NCBI GenBank assembly: GCA_021741585.1
Contig: JAIOXN010000001.1
Location: 496,001 to 560,000, forward strand
Origin: Aquiluna sp.
GTDB lineage: Bacteria; Actinomycetota; Actinomycetes; Actinomycetales; Microbacteriaceae
DNA: 64,000 bases
Direction of reading: 5' to 3'
The translations under genes and the position numbers were made by a program. Shown here in pieces: positions 9,040-17,186 of this stretch. Every line of letters begins with the position of its first letter. Positions within the stretch are counted from its first letter, which is position 1. The notes under the pieces are model-generated. The model made no database searches. It saw only the letters and a program-made list of their open reading frames with translations, and was not told the DNA's origin.

Positions 9040-9098
9040 TTTGTTTTGCTCCGTAAGTAATTGATTGAGGACAGGCTTGAATAGCCTATTGCGAAAAT

Positions 9099-9695
9099 TT
9101 AGATTGCTCGGCGCCTCGCCAGAATTGCATCAATATCATTCGCCTGCAATGAGTTTTTGGGTCGAGTGATCGAGATAACTTCGGCACTAGGAGCAGCAAT
9201 CTCACCAATTCTTGGCTGGTTTAGAGGGGCAGGAAGTGGATTTGGTGACCACTCGCGATCCGCAGTATTTTCTGGGCGACGCTTCGAGGCCTGAGACCTA
9301 ACATCTTGCCGGACACTGTGGCGAGCCGAGGCAAGCTTTGCAGCCTGAACACCAGCGGCTCTTTGGATTAGTAATGAAAACATGCTTAGGACAATCAGTG
9401 GATAGAACCCAAACCACCAAGTGGAGTCAACAGTCGCCGCAACTGCAGCCGCTATGGCTCCGAGAAAGGTCAAGCCGAATAGCAGTGAAAAGCCCTTCTG
9501 GGTTGCCAAAAGTCTTTCCAGTCGCTCATCCGGTGAGTAGCCGGCAGCCTTTTTGGCTCTTTTGGTGTCTGAGCGAACCAATGAAGATGCTTCGCGAAGC
9601 TGAGAGCGCTTCGAGAAGCCTGGGACAAAGACCACCAACCAGACCACTGCAGCCAGCACCATCGTGATGCCGCCGAGCCCAATTGGATTTTCCAT
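9099..9695 (-). CDS. GlpR/Rv0996-like membrane protein
   Basis: 198 residues: an N-terminal helix (GGITMVLAAVVWLVVFVPGF), a basic cytoplasmic loop, two further hydrophobic stretches (about 69-85 and 92-110) and a hydrophilic C-terminal tail ending in DIDAILARRRAI. I do not recognise a catalytic domain. Its place next to rimJ matches Rv0996, whose corynebacterial counterpart GlpR is a membrane receptor for the gephyrin-like division protein Glp. That assignment rests on position and topology, not on alignment. TATCTT lies exactly 6 nt before the ATG and there is no ribosome site, so the mRNA is probably leaderless. Confidence 0.5.
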   Translation of the reverse strand: MENPIGLGGITMVLAAVVWLVVFVPGFSKRSQLREASSLVRSDTKRAKKAAGYSPDERLERLLATQKGFSLLFGLTFLGAIAAAVAATVDSTWWFGFYPLIVLSMFSLLIQRAAGVQAAKLASARHSVRQDVRSQASKRRPENTADREWSPNPLPAPLNQPRIGEIAAPSAEVISITRPKNSLQANDIDAILARRRAI

Positions 9696-9701
9696 AACTA
9701 A

Positions 9702-9707
9702 AAGATA
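9702..9707 (-). promoter_or_regulatory. Candidate -10 (TATCTT) of the GlpR-like gene, leaderless
   Basis: The hexamer occupies -12 to -7 relative to the ATG at 9695 on the minus strand. Confidence 0.5.
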
Positions 9708-9730
9708 TGGGTTAGAGGTTATAAACCGGC

Positions 9731-10318
9731 TTATTGGGCTTGCGTGTTCGAGAGACGTTTCAACATTGAGCCTGAAAGCTCTTCTTTGGTAATGGCAAAA
9801 ATGTGGTGATCGCGGAATGCACCATCGATATGAATAAACCGAACCTTGGTTCCCTCATGTCTAAGTCCAAGCTTCTCTACCACCCTTAGACTCGCCGCAT
9901 TCTCCGGACGTATGTCGATTTCGACTCGATGCAGGCCGACTTCGTTAAACAAATAATCAATCGAGAGTGCTACCGCGGTTGGAGTGATTGACCTGCCCGC
10001 ATATTCTTTGGCAATCCAATATCCGATGGTCGCAGAAGAAACGGAGCCATAGAGGATGTTTGCAACATTCAACTGTCCTACAACTTCTCCCTCATAAGTA
10101 ATGGCAAAAGCCAGCCCCGAGCCCTTTCGAGCCTGAGATATCAGAGCCTTTACCATCCACCTAACATCCAAGGCAGATCTGATGCCGGGTGTCGTTGCTT
10201 CCCAGGGAGATAACCATTCACGGTCTCTATGTAGCAAGAACTCGAGACGGCTGACGTCCCATCGTGATAGAGGCCGAAGGCTCACATCATTATGTGAAAT
10301 AGGTTTATTTGGGCTCAC
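9731..10318 (-). CDS. rimJ: RimJ/RimL-type GNAT acetyltransferase
   Basis: A 195-residue GNAT-fold N-acetyltransferase; the RimJ group acetylates the N-terminal residue of ribosomal protein S5 in E. coli. The family pattern is visible in VSLRPLSRWDVSRLE, the core IGYWIAKEYAGRSITPTAVA (acetyl-CoA loop) and VGLHRVEIDIRPENAASLRVVEKLGLRHEGT. The GTG at 10318 is chosen because TAATCT sits 7 nt upstream; the longer frame would read through the promoter of the divergent fthC gene. Upstream in M. tuberculosis are galU and moeA, which are absent here. Confidence 0.85.
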   Translation of the reverse strand: MSPNKPISHNDVSLRPLSRWDVSRLEFLLHRDREWLSPWEATTPGIRSALDVRWMVKALISQARKGSGLAFAITYEGEVVGQLNVANILYGSVSSATIGYWIAKEYAGRSITPTAVALSIDYLFNEVGLHRVEIDIRPENAASLRVVEKLGLRHEGTKVRFIHIDGAFRDHHIFAITKEELSGSMLKRLSNTQAQ

Positions 10319-10325
10319 GATGGCA

Positions 10326-10331
10326 AGATTA
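10326..10331 (-). promoter_or_regulatory. Candidate -10 of rimJ (TAATCT), leaderless, overlapping the fthC promoter
   Basis: TAATCT is 7 nt before the rimJ GTG. On the other strand AAGATT at 10325-10330 is exactly 6 nt before the fthC GTG, so both genes seem to be served by one overlapping element in an 18-nt gap. Confidence 0.45.
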
Positions 10332-10336
10332 CCCCT

Positions 10337-10870
10337 GTGGAGATAAAAGCGGAGAAAGCCAGACTCAGGGCGGGGCTGATTGCCGCTCGACCACACTCAA
10401 GCCAAGGGCTTTATGAAAATCTCTGGATGGTTGCAAATGAATTGCTGGGAAGAAACCCAAGTGCCGTGATTGCCACCTACTCCAGCACCCCAAGTGAACC
10501 AGATATGACTGGATTCAATGCGGCGCTTGAAGACTCCTCTGCGATCGTCGCTTATCCCAAAGTCGTTGGCGAAAATCTCGAATTCGCGGTCGGACCACTT
10601 TGTGCCGGAAGTTTTGGAATACCGGAACCGACTGGTCAAGTCATTGCCATTGAGACTATTGACCTATTTTTAATCCCTGCAGTAGCTGCGGACAAAAATG
10701 GAAATCGCATCGGCAAAGGTCGCGGTTTTTATGATCGCCTCTTGGAGAAGATTTCCCGGCCAGTTTTCGCGATTGTCTTTGATGAGGAGTTTTTGGAGAA
10801 GATTCCAGTGCAGGAATTTGACCAAAGAATTTCCGGGCTTATTACGCCCTCAGCAATCCATCGTTTTTAA
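10337..10870 (+). CDS. 5-formyltetrahydrofolate cyclo-ligase
   Basis: Converts 5-formyl-THF to 5,10-methenyl-THF with ATP (MTHFS/YgfA family). The signature is GNRIGKGRGFYDRLLEK near residue 120, the ATP/substrate loop shared by all members; the length of 177 residues is normal. The GTG start lies 18 nt from the divergent rimJ start. In mycobacteria the same gene (Rv0992c) is next to the FmdB protein, as here. Confidence 0.9.
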   Translation: MEIKAEKARLRAGLIAARPHSSQGLYENLWMVANELLGRNPSAVIATYSSTPSEPDMTGFNAALEDSSAIVAYPKVVGENLEFAVGPLCAGSFGIPEPTGQVIAIETIDLFLIPAVAADKNGNRIGKGRGFYDRLLEKISRPVFAIVFDEEFLEKIPVQEFDQRISGLITPSAIHRF

Positions 10871-10905
10871 GAAACAAATCTGAATAAACTTGGGCGGGAG
10901 GAAAA

Positions 10906-11109
10906 ATGCCAACTTATCAATATGTCTGCAAAAGCTGTGATCACAATTTCGAGATCAGCCAATCCTTCACAGAAGATGCTCTAACCATTTGCCCAGCGTG
11001 CGGCGGCGAATTGCGCAAACAATTTGGAAATCTAGGCGTGAGTTTTAAAGGGAGCGGCTTCTACCGGACAGATTCCGCTGCTGGATCAGCTAACCCTAAA
11101 AGCGACTAG
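10906..11109 (+). CDS. FmdB-type zinc-ribbon protein
   Basis: 67 residues with two CxxC pairs (YVCKSCDH and ICPACGG) forming the small zinc ribbon of the FmdB/CxxC_CXXC_SSSS family, followed by the Gly-Phe-Tyr segment GSGFYRTD and a short tail. The mycobacterial member Rv0991c is reported as a redox-linked chaperone; whether this one acts so is inference. A strong GGGAGG precedes the ATG. The final TAG overlaps the TAG of the convergent helicase-like gene within CTAG (11106-11109). Confidence 0.85.
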   Translation: MPTYQYVCKSCDHNFEISQSFTEDALTICPACGGELRKQFGNLGVSFKGSGFYRTDSAAGSANPKSD

Positions 11110-14100
11110 CCCCAGTGCGGTGGCTTGTCATCCCAAAGCCGATCATCATTTGAATCGTCAGGGTCACCCCACGCTCTAGAGGTTTCATCAAATGCCTGCT
11201 CTTCGAATAAAGGCAGGGCCTTTTTCTCTGGATCCAGTCCCAGTTTCTTGGCAATTCGGTTTGCCACATCCTGTGGTTGAGCAAAAATTTCTAGCGCGTG
11301 TACACGCTGATATTCCCACCCCATTGAGCGCAAGAAACCTGGTCGAAGCCTAAGTTTTTCATCCCAAGAGTCCCCAAACAGAGACCAGTCTGCATCGACC
11401 ACACTTGCTCGATTACCAATTGAGGCAACAAGTGGGATGCTTCCGGCAAAGTTCAAGGAGACGCTTAGTCCGAGTTTTTTGAGACGAGCCGCTAAATCAG
11501 CCAGAAGCGGATCCGGCTCACCGTGCCGAACATCGCTCAGGAAATTCGGGGCGATCAGGTCCTTCAGCCAAACCTGATTATCCGGAAGCTTTCCGGCTGC
11601 GAGATCCTCGAAGTTATAGCAGGAGACCACGGTCAGGCGCTTCCTGGCAGAAACGATCTGGTTCACCATCCACCGTGCTGCATTGTCCGAGTTGAAATCT
11701 CCCAGACTGCCTGAAATTCTTCCCTCTGGGGTTCTTCCGAAACCAATGCTGAATATCACACGATCCGCAATTCGATGCGTGAGTTCACTCATCAAAGTGA
11801 CTTCAAATTTTTCGCGACCGTGAGAAGCGAAGAACTCACTCAACTGTGGCTGATCTTGAAGACCTTGTTCGATTGCACTTTCTACTCGATCTTTGTGAGA
11901 CCTGGAAGCCGTCACGACCATCAACGACTCTTCCGGGGTCCAGCGCGCATGATTGATTACGAGTTCCGAAACCTTTTGGACTTCAGCATCAAGCGACTCG
12001 GTCGCACCTTCAATTGTTGAAGTGGCATGTGATCCGGCCTTAATTTCAAAGTGTTCAAAATTATGATTGCCGAAATACTGGTCTGGGCTAGGCTCCATCA
12101 ATATTCGGTTCTGATAGAAGTTCTGGTTTAGATAGAGCCCTAAAACCTGGCCCTGGCTTCGGTAGTTTCTGGATATCTCTAGCACTGGAAGTCTGGAACT
12201 AAAGAAGCCGAAAACTGATTCTCGGTCTGAATCAACGTAACCTTGATTGGCCCTTGCGATTGTGTCAAAGCCTTCAGGAGCCGCAATCACAGGATCGCCG
12301 AAGGCAATAATTTGCTTGGCTTTAGTGAGACTAGCTAAGGCCTCTGCTATCCCAGTGGATGCGGCATCAAGCACCAATACAACATCGAATTTTTCACTCT
12401 TTGCTAGTTCTGATATCCGCATCGGCGATATCAAAACAGCTGGGACCAGCGCTTCCCATAATCCCGCACCTTCTTGAAATCCGGATTGTAAGGACAGCTC
12501 CTTCTTCCTTAATAGATTGCGCAGGCTGTCAGCTTGGGCAGGGAGTCGGCCAACGGCAGTCTTCCAGCGTTCTGCAAGCACAGTTCTAACAAAGGCGCCG
12601 CCCTGAGAAATTAACTCTTCATTAGCGCTTTCATATTCGCTTTCAATTTCCGCAATTCGTTCAGCGCCGTATTCGAGAATTCTTGGGTCAGCTCCAACTA
12701 TTGCCTCAAGGGCTGACTGCCACCAGGCAAGTTCAAATTCGTTATATGCCTGCTCTTCGCTCGGATTTAATTTGCAAAGCTCATCGGCCAAATCCGATAG
12801 ACCAATCGCGTCTAATTGAGATTGGAGTGGGACTCTTTCCAAAAGCTGATCCAGAATTTCAGTTTTCTCGGATAGGTCCAATAGCTTTTGGCCCAGGTCT
12901 TCGAAACTAAGCCTTGTTAACAACTCGATATTTGGATCCGGATTTAGATGCCTTTGAAGCTTTTCAAGAGTGGAGGTGATGGTTTCAAATTTCTCTTGAA
13001 CATCTTTCAGACCCAGCGGAACGGTTGGTGGAGCTTGTGTGGAATTCAAGCTAAACCAATTTTCGCGCTGCGATTCAGCAGCCACTAGTGCGGCATGCAA
13101 ATTAGGCACCGAACTGCCAGGTCGAATGTATTCCTTGGCGAGTTTTTTGAATCTTCTTCGCTGAGCCCCGGAGAGTGAACCTCGCTCGTTTCTAGGAGCG
13201 GTTGCCAAAATTAAGTCTTGGAGCGAGCGGTCGTAGACACTAGGCAAGAATTTGTCCAAGGTTTCACGAATGCCCAAAAGTAATCTCAACTGACCAGCCC
13301 AATCCTGGACGGTCGAGCATGGAGCAAGTTTTTGATCTTGTAGATAGCGATTTATCTGGTAACTAAGTGTCCTAAATTCTTCACCCGCCAAAGACTTCGC
13401 AGCCCTCAACGCCTCTGAAATCTCTCCAGATGAAGAAAATTTTGCTTTGAACCAAGGTGTTTCACGAGGTCCGTAGCGAAAAAGTCCCGCTTCGTGAGCG
13501 TCGTGCAGTACGGGTCTTGCAAGATCTCGGATTTCCAACAACAGGTCCACTCTGATTCGAGCGTTATTCACCGGTGGAGTTGAAAGTGCTGCCAGCCTTG
13601 CAAGTTCTCGCATTGCCTGAATCAGTGAAACTCCAAGCAGGTTGTTTTCTGCAAAAACAGCATCAAAGTATTCGGTTGCTGCAGACTCCGCTTTCTGAGC
13701 TTTACCCCTGGCCTCTTCGATGTTCTCAGGCCCTGCCTTTTCATGTCGAGAAATTGCAGCCACCACATCCGACCAAGTGTCGGTGTTACGAACAGCCACT
13801 CCCGCGAGACCAGATTCAGTCAGTCTTTCGGCAACTTCGTCAAGGGTTTGCTCTCTTGCCGCCAAAACAAGTGCTCGCTTACCTTGGATCGATAGGCCGG
13901 CAAGGATGTTAACCAGAGTCTGTAGGTAGCCACAGCCAGGCAAGGTCTCAACCACAAAGGAGTTCCCTGAAAGCGCAGAAGCAATGACTCTCTTTTGAGA
14001 TAGATCTGCATTTGCAACCAGGGTTAAAACGTCGGTTGATTCGACCTGTGGTTTATCTGCCAATAACTCGAGAAAATCTTCATCCGAAATTTCAGATTCA

Positions 14101-14705
14101 AGGGACTTGACCTTGATTAGATCTGGCACAAAATTGCCAAGCACTAGCAACTTTTCAATCTCAATATCTGGCCCGTGCAAGATTTCCGATACTAGGGACA
14201 AGACGGATATCGGTATTAGATCCCCCTGTCCAGTCGCGATGGCAAGAAGGTCCGTCTCTCTGAAATCGAACCTTCGCTCTTTGATCAGTTCATACAGCGC
14301 TGGGTTTAAAATGGGCTCCGGATCTACCCTGAGCTCAAAATCATCACCCTTGACAATCAATCGAGTGCGCCAAAGCAAAATTGGAAGCTTGCGGGAATCT
14401 GATGCGACCTCAACCAGACCGCCTGCGATGTAGCAACTTTCGATCCCGAAGGTTGACATAAGGTGATCGGATTTGCGTTTGATTCTCTTAGCGGCAGAGA
14501 GCGCCCTGGCCTGCGCGACTCCGTCACGCACCAAGTTGGTCATCACGGAATTTCTGGCGCTTGAGAGCTGAGCCAAACCACCTGGATGAGCCCTAGAGAG
14601 GTCTACTTGACCAAAGCTAGAGGCCTCAAAACTTGTTAGTGGATTATTGCCGCCAAGGTTGGACAGCGCTTCGCGCATACCTAATCGAATTTCATTACTG
14701 TCCAC
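11106..14705 (-). CDS. Large superfamily-1 helicase-like protein with degenerate ATPase motifs
   Basis: A 1199-residue protein laid out like the actinobacterial DUF4011-type SF1 helicases: a long N-terminal domain, a first RecA-like region near residue 250, an alpha-helical insert (about 330-720), then motif II, III and IV regions near 780-855. Each catalytic motif is altered. The P-loop position reads TLPGCGYLQT with no GK[ST], the DEAS position reads LDAAS, and the GDPxQ position reads GDPVIA. RNYRS, which normally follows, is kept. I infer loss of ATP hydrolysis; related proteins may also vary at the P-loop lysine. GTG is chosen over a TTG six bases upstream because TAGGAT is exactly 6 nt before it. 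Confidence 0.6.
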   Translation of the reverse strand: MDSNEIRLGMREALSNLGGNNPLTSFEASSFGQVDLSRAHPGGLAQLSSARNSVMTNLVRDGVAQARALSAAKRIKRKSDHLMSTFGIESCYIAGGLVEVASDSRKLPILLWRTRLIVKGDDFELRVDPEPILNPALYELIKERRFDFRETDLLAIATGQGDLIPISVLSLVSEILHGPDIEIEKLLVLGNFVPDLIKVKSLESEISDEDFLELLADKPQVESTDVLTLVANADLSQKRVIASALSGNSFVVETLPGCGYLQTLVNILAGLSIQGKRALVLAAREQTLDEVAERLTESGLAGVAVRNTDTWSDVVAAISRHEKAGPENIEEARGKAQKAESAATEYFDAVFAENNLLGVSLIQAMRELARLAALSTPPVNNARIRVDLLLEIRDLARPVLHDAHEAGLFRYGPRETPWFKAKFSSSGEISEALRAAKSLAGEEFRTLSYQINRYLQDQKLAPCSTVQDWAGQLRLLLGIRETLDKFLPSVYDRSLQDLILATAPRNERGSLSGAQRRRFKKLAKEYIRPGSSVPNLHAALVAAESQRENWFSLNSTQAPPTVPLGLKDVQEKFETITSTLEKLQRHLNPDPNIELLTRLSFEDLGQKLLDLSEKTEILDQLLERVPLQSQLDAIGLSDLADELCKLNPSEEQAYNEFELAWWQSALEAIVGADPRILEYGAERIAEIESEYESANEELISQGGAFVRTVLAERWKTAVGRLPAQADSLRNLLRKKELSLQSGFQEGAGLWEALVPAVLISPMRISELAKSEKFDVVLVLDAASTGIAEALASLTKAKQIIAFGDPVIAAPEGFDTIARANQGYVDSDRESVFGFFSSRLPVLEISRNYRSQGQVLGLYLNQNFYQNRILMEPSPDQYFGNHNFEHFEIKAGSHATSTIEGATESLDAEVQKVSELVINHARWTPEESLMVVTASRSHKDRVESAIEQGLQDQPQLSEFFASHGREKFEVTLMSELTHRIADRVIFSIGFGRTPEGRISGSLGDFNSDNAARWMVNQIVSARKRLTVVSCYNFEDLAAGKLPDNQVWLKDLIAPNFLSDVRHGEPDPLLADLAARLKKLGLSVSLNFAGSIPLVASIGNRASVVDADWSLFGDSWDEKLRLRPGFLRSMGWEYQRVHALEIFAQPQDVANRIAKKLGLDPEKKALPLFEEQAFDETSRAWGDPDDSNDDRLWDDKPPHWG

Positions 14706-14711
14706 GCACAA

Positions 14712-14717
14712 ATCCTA
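14712..14717 (-). promoter_or_regulatory. Candidate -10 (TAGGAT) of the helicase-like gene, leaderless
   Basis: The hexamer is at -12 to -7 from the GTG at 14705. A small inverted repeat (CCTTGC-N6-GCAAGG on the minus strand, about 14745-14762) lies further upstream and has no T-run. Confidence 0.45.
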
Positions 14718-14767
14718 AGAGCTTGAGCAATATTGCAGCAGTTGCCTTGCCCTAGTGCAAGGAATCT

Positions 14768-14866
14768 CTAGTGCTTGGTTAGCTTCAAAATTCTTAGATT
14801 TAGGACCACGAATCTAATGAACTGCAGAACTGGGTTATACATCCTGCGCTGTTGTTTTTTGTCCAT
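14768..14866 (-). CDS. Unrecognised 32-residue basic protein cotranslated with the SQR-like gene
   Basis: The reading frame is MDKKQQRRMYNPVLQFIRFV followed by VLNLRILKLTKH and a TAG stop. The ATG is 4 nt after the SQR-like stop and is preceded by GGAG at 7 nt, an excellent ribosome site that includes the end of the upstream gene. The product is an amphipathic or membrane-seeking helix flanked by Lys/Arg/His residues, with no cysteine. A membrane anchor or partner for the flavoprotein is a reasonable guess, not shown by the sequence. It is too short for ordinary gene callers. Confidence 0.6.
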   Translation of the reverse strand: MDKKQQRRMYNPVLQFIRFVVLNLRILKLTKH

Positions 14867-14870
14867 TTTT

Positions 14871-16334
14871 TTACTCCGGAATCTTCGACCAGCCAAGGTG
14901 ACCCTTGGCCTTATAAATAAACATGGTGTGTAGCAAACGCTTAATCCAGTGGCCGGCCAGTCCGAGCTCTCCAGAGGTTATGTGGAGATCTCTGCCGGTC
15001 TCGGGGAATCGCTCGCGATCTGGGACAATCGGACCCATTGTGATAGTCGCCGCGGAGCCCTTAAGCATTCCCGCACCAACTGATGCAATGCAGGCGGCTC
15101 CCATATTCGCCATTGACGCTTCTTTTGCCGGTGCCCTTAGGTTTCCGCTCTTGATTCGGTTGGCAATAGTTTCTGCAGCTGCCCTCCCCTGCACCCCTGC
15201 TGGCATTCCAGTGCGTGGTGGGGCAGGTGCAACGGGGTTCCCCGTTGGGGTTTGGTTGGGTTTTGAGATTGCATGAGGAGGCGCAAACGCGATTCCAACT
15301 GCAAACACATTGTCATAACTTGGGTTTTCATAAGTCTTAGGCCAGTCGGCTGCACTCCACTGCTCAAACGGTTTTGCTGTGTAGTCAGCGTCTACCTTCA
15401 TGAAGCCATTTGGTGCAAAGAGCTTTTCAGTAATCTCTGCGCCAGAGACATCAAAAGCCTTCATTTCCACTCCACGGAATGGTGGCAGTAGCATCGCAAA
15501 ATCAAATTTTTGCGATGCAAGAGTTCCGTCAATCTTCTCGAAGAAGACCTCACCTGGATCAACTTTTGTCACGTGGGCTTTATCGATTACCTTGACCCCC
15601 CGGTCCTGGAATAAAGAGGTCATCCAGTCTTCGCTGGACACCTTGGATCCCTTGATATCAAAGGTCATTCCACCGACACCGAAATCTCCAAGTTCAGACT
15701 CGTTTGTTAGGTAAATGATTTCGGCCATGTCTCTAACGCCAGCCTGGCGAACTTCGTGTTCAACGTTGAATACATATTCAAATGCGGCACCTTCACATGT
15801 GCAGGCACCGTGGCCCATTCCAACCACAAGGGTTTGCCGTTCGCCGCTCTTCATCTTTTCGATGATGTTTTTCAGCTCTTTGGCGGTGTGATCTGCGTGC
15901 TGATAGGTGCAAACCGAAAGTGAGTTACCTTGGTCTGGACCCAGTCCCGGGGTTAAGTCAAACCTCAACTGTGGGCCTGTGGCATTAATCAAAAAGTCGT
16001 ATCTGACTCTCTCAGTCTCTCCAGCCCGCTTTGGATCTGTATAAATAACATCAACTGCACCATGAGAGTCCGAACTATCTCCCTCGGGCCAGATGGCAAC
16101 GGCTTTAGCCTGTTTGAAATTTATTTTCTTTCGCTTATAGACCGGTGCAAGCGGAAAGATCACCTGGCTCTTTTTCATCCTGCCGACACCAACCCAGATA
16201 TTTGAGGGAATCCAGTTCCACTGCGAGTTAGGTGAGACAACGGTGATTTCGTGTCGGTTTCCAAGTAGGCGCTTAGCATGCTGGGCTGCAGTGTGACCTG
16301 CGACTCCAGCGCCAAGGATCAAGATGCGTGCCAT
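14871..16334 (-). CDS. Sulfide:quinone oxidoreductase-like FAD flavoprotein
   Basis: A 487-residue two-dinucleotide-binding-domain flavoprotein. ILGAGVAGHTAAQHAK is the N-terminal FAD Rossmann motif, NATGPQL the second FAD contact, and VVGMGHGACTCEGAAFEY the second Rossmann segment in the SQR form. Cysteines at 142, 178, 180 and 415 could supply the redox-active set used by SQRs to oxidise sulfide and reduce quinone. The match is to the broader SQR/FCSD/NDH-2 superfamily, so the substrate is inferred. It has a good ribosome site (GAGG, 5 nt) and is followed by a 32-codon ORF in the same mRNA. Confidence 0.65.
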   Translation of the reverse strand: MARILILGAGVAGHTAAQHAKRLLGNRHEITVVSPNSQWNWIPSNIWVGVGRMKKSQVIFPLAPVYKRKKINFKQAKAVAIWPEGDSSDSHGAVDVIYTDPKRAGETERVRYDFLINATGPQLRFDLTPGLGPDQGNSLSVCTYQHADHTAKELKNIIEKMKSGERQTLVVGMGHGACTCEGAAFEYVFNVEHEVRQAGVRDMAEIIYLTNESELGDFGVGGMTFDIKGSKVSSEDWMTSLFQDRGVKVIDKAHVTKVDPGEVFFEKIDGTLASQKFDFAMLLPPFRGVEMKAFDVSGAEITEKLFAPNGFMKVDADYTAKPFEQWSAADWPKTYENPSYDNVFAVGIAFAPPHAISKPNQTPTGNPVAPAPPRTGMPAGVQGRAAAETIANRIKSGNLRAPAKEASMANMGAACIASVGAGMLKGSAATITMGPIVPDRERFPETGRDLHITSGELGLAGHWIKRLLHTMFIYKAKGHLGWSKIPE

Positions 16335-16426
16335 GATTTCCTCTTCTTTGAGCTCTATGGCTTCAGCATACTCTTTTTTAGACTAAGTCCCAGATATTTA
16401 TACCTTGGTAATCTATATCACGCTAG

Positions 16427-16498
16427 GCCCTCGTAGCTCAGTGGATAGAGCAGTGGTTTCCTAAACCATGTGCGGAAGTTCGATTCTTCTCGGGGGCA
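16427..16498 (+). tRNA. tRNA-Arg (anticodon CCU)
   Basis: The 72-nt cloverleaf closes completely: acceptor GCCCTCG/CGGGGGC, D-arm GCTC/GAGC, anticodon stem GTGGT/ACCAT around loop TTCCTAA, T-arm GGAAG-TTCGATT-CTTCT, and discriminator A. The anticodon CCT reads AGG. CCA is not encoded. The 3' end is one base from the stop of the convergent HNH gene. Confidence 0.95.
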
Positions 16499-16499
16499 C

Positions 16500-17003
16500 T
16501 CAGGCTGCTTTTGGAATGCGCAAGAACTCTTGCCAGTGTGGTTCTTCTTTTTCCACACCCCTGACGCTCCAAACGATGCCGGATGGCATTCTCGGAGTTA
16601 CCAATAACTCCCAGCCCATCTCTGCCGGTGTTTTATCACTCTTCTTGTTATTGCATCTAAGGCAACATGCAACCAAGTTCTCCCAGCTGTCTTTTCCACC
16701 GCGGCTCTTGGGCAAAATGTGGTCAATAGTGTTTGCGCTTTTGCCGCAGTAACCACACTGGTGTTGATCTCTGCGCAGGACGCCTCTTCTTGAAACTGGG
16801 ACGTTACGAGCATTTGGAATCCGCACATAGCGCTGCAATAAAATCACGGTTGGAAGTTCATATTCATTATTGGCACTGTGAACAACTTGTGATTCGGCAC
16901 CTGCCAGGATTGTGGCTTTCTGGTTCAACACCAGAACCAGTGCTCGCTTGAACGACACCACCGCCAGCGGCTCGTAGCCAGCGTTGAGAACTAGTGTGCG
17001 CAT
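16500..17003 (-). CDS. HNH endonuclease family protein
   Basis: 167 residues. The N-terminus MRTLVLNAGYEPLAVVSFKR and the HNH core are typical of a chromosomal HNH protein common in actinobacteria. The core has CGYCGK and CLRCNNKK as zinc-binding pairs around TIDHILPKSRGGKDSWENLV, with the catalytic DH and the downstream Asn. Its cellular task is unknown. AGGAG precedes the ATG by 5 nt. Transcription must start between 17004 and 17276 or pass the terminator at 17065-17094. Confidence 0.88.
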   Translation of the reverse strand: MRTLVLNAGYEPLAVVSFKRALVLVLNQKATILAGAESQVVHSANNEYELPTVILLQRYVRIPNARNVPVSRRGVLRRDQHQCGYCGKSANTIDHILPKSRGGKDSWENLVACCLRCNNKKSDKTPAEMGWELLVTPRMPSGIVWSVRGVEKEEPHWQEFLRIPKAA

Positions 17004-17026
17004 TAATGCTCCTCTTTACGAAAACA

Positions 17027-17043
17027 CCCGCACGGCTTGCGGG
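17027..17043 (-). promoter_or_regulatory. Leader hairpin just upstream of the HNH gene
   Basis: CCCGCA and TGCGGG form a 6-bp stem with a 5-nt loop, followed on the minus strand by TGTTTTCG and then the HNH ribosome site. It may be a weak attenuator; no known riboswitch class is recognised. Confidence 0.35.
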
Positions 17044-17064
17044 ATTTCGAGTTGACCCCCGGAA

Positions 17065-17094
17065 ATAAAAAACGCGCCGCAAAATGCGACGCGT
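17065..17094 (-). terminator. Rho-independent terminator on the minus strand
   Basis: On the minus strand ACGCGTCGCA and TGCGGCGCGT pair across a 3-nt loop and are followed by a T-run (about 17065-17071). It would end transcription from nlpC and from the candidate small RNA just upstream. Confidence 0.8.
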
Positions 17095-17167
17095 GAAATT
17101 TCCAACCTGGATATGCAGGGGTAGGGGTAGGGATGGATCCAATTTCCAGGCTTGGCTTGCAAAGCAG
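17065..17167 (-). ncRNA. Candidate C-rich-loop small RNA
   Basis: A promoter-like TTGACC (17198-17203) and TAGAGA (17174-17179) with an 18-nt spacer points into a region of about 100 nt that ends at a strong terminator. The transcript could fold CCAA-G-CCTGG against CCAGG-TTGG, closing a large loop that carries the C-tract CCCTACCCCTACCCC. Actinobacterial 6C-type small RNAs use such C-rich loops to bind G-rich ribosome sites. The family match is my inference, and a 52-codon frame that crosses the terminator is rejected as a gene. Confidence 0.4.
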
Positions 17168-17186
17168 TTGGCATCTCTATCCCCTT

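Noticed and set aside
8564-9064. 166-codon plus-strand frame opposite the H1-like gene
   Set aside because: It is open only because the minus-strand repeat uses GCN/AAR/CCN codons; composition is hydrophobic low complexity and there is no ribosome site or promoter.
17016-17174. 52-codon minus-strand ORF with a fair Shine-Dalgarno (AAGGGG)
   Set aside because: It reads straight through the terminator stem and T-run and has no domain-like composition; the C-rich small-RNA reading explains the region better.
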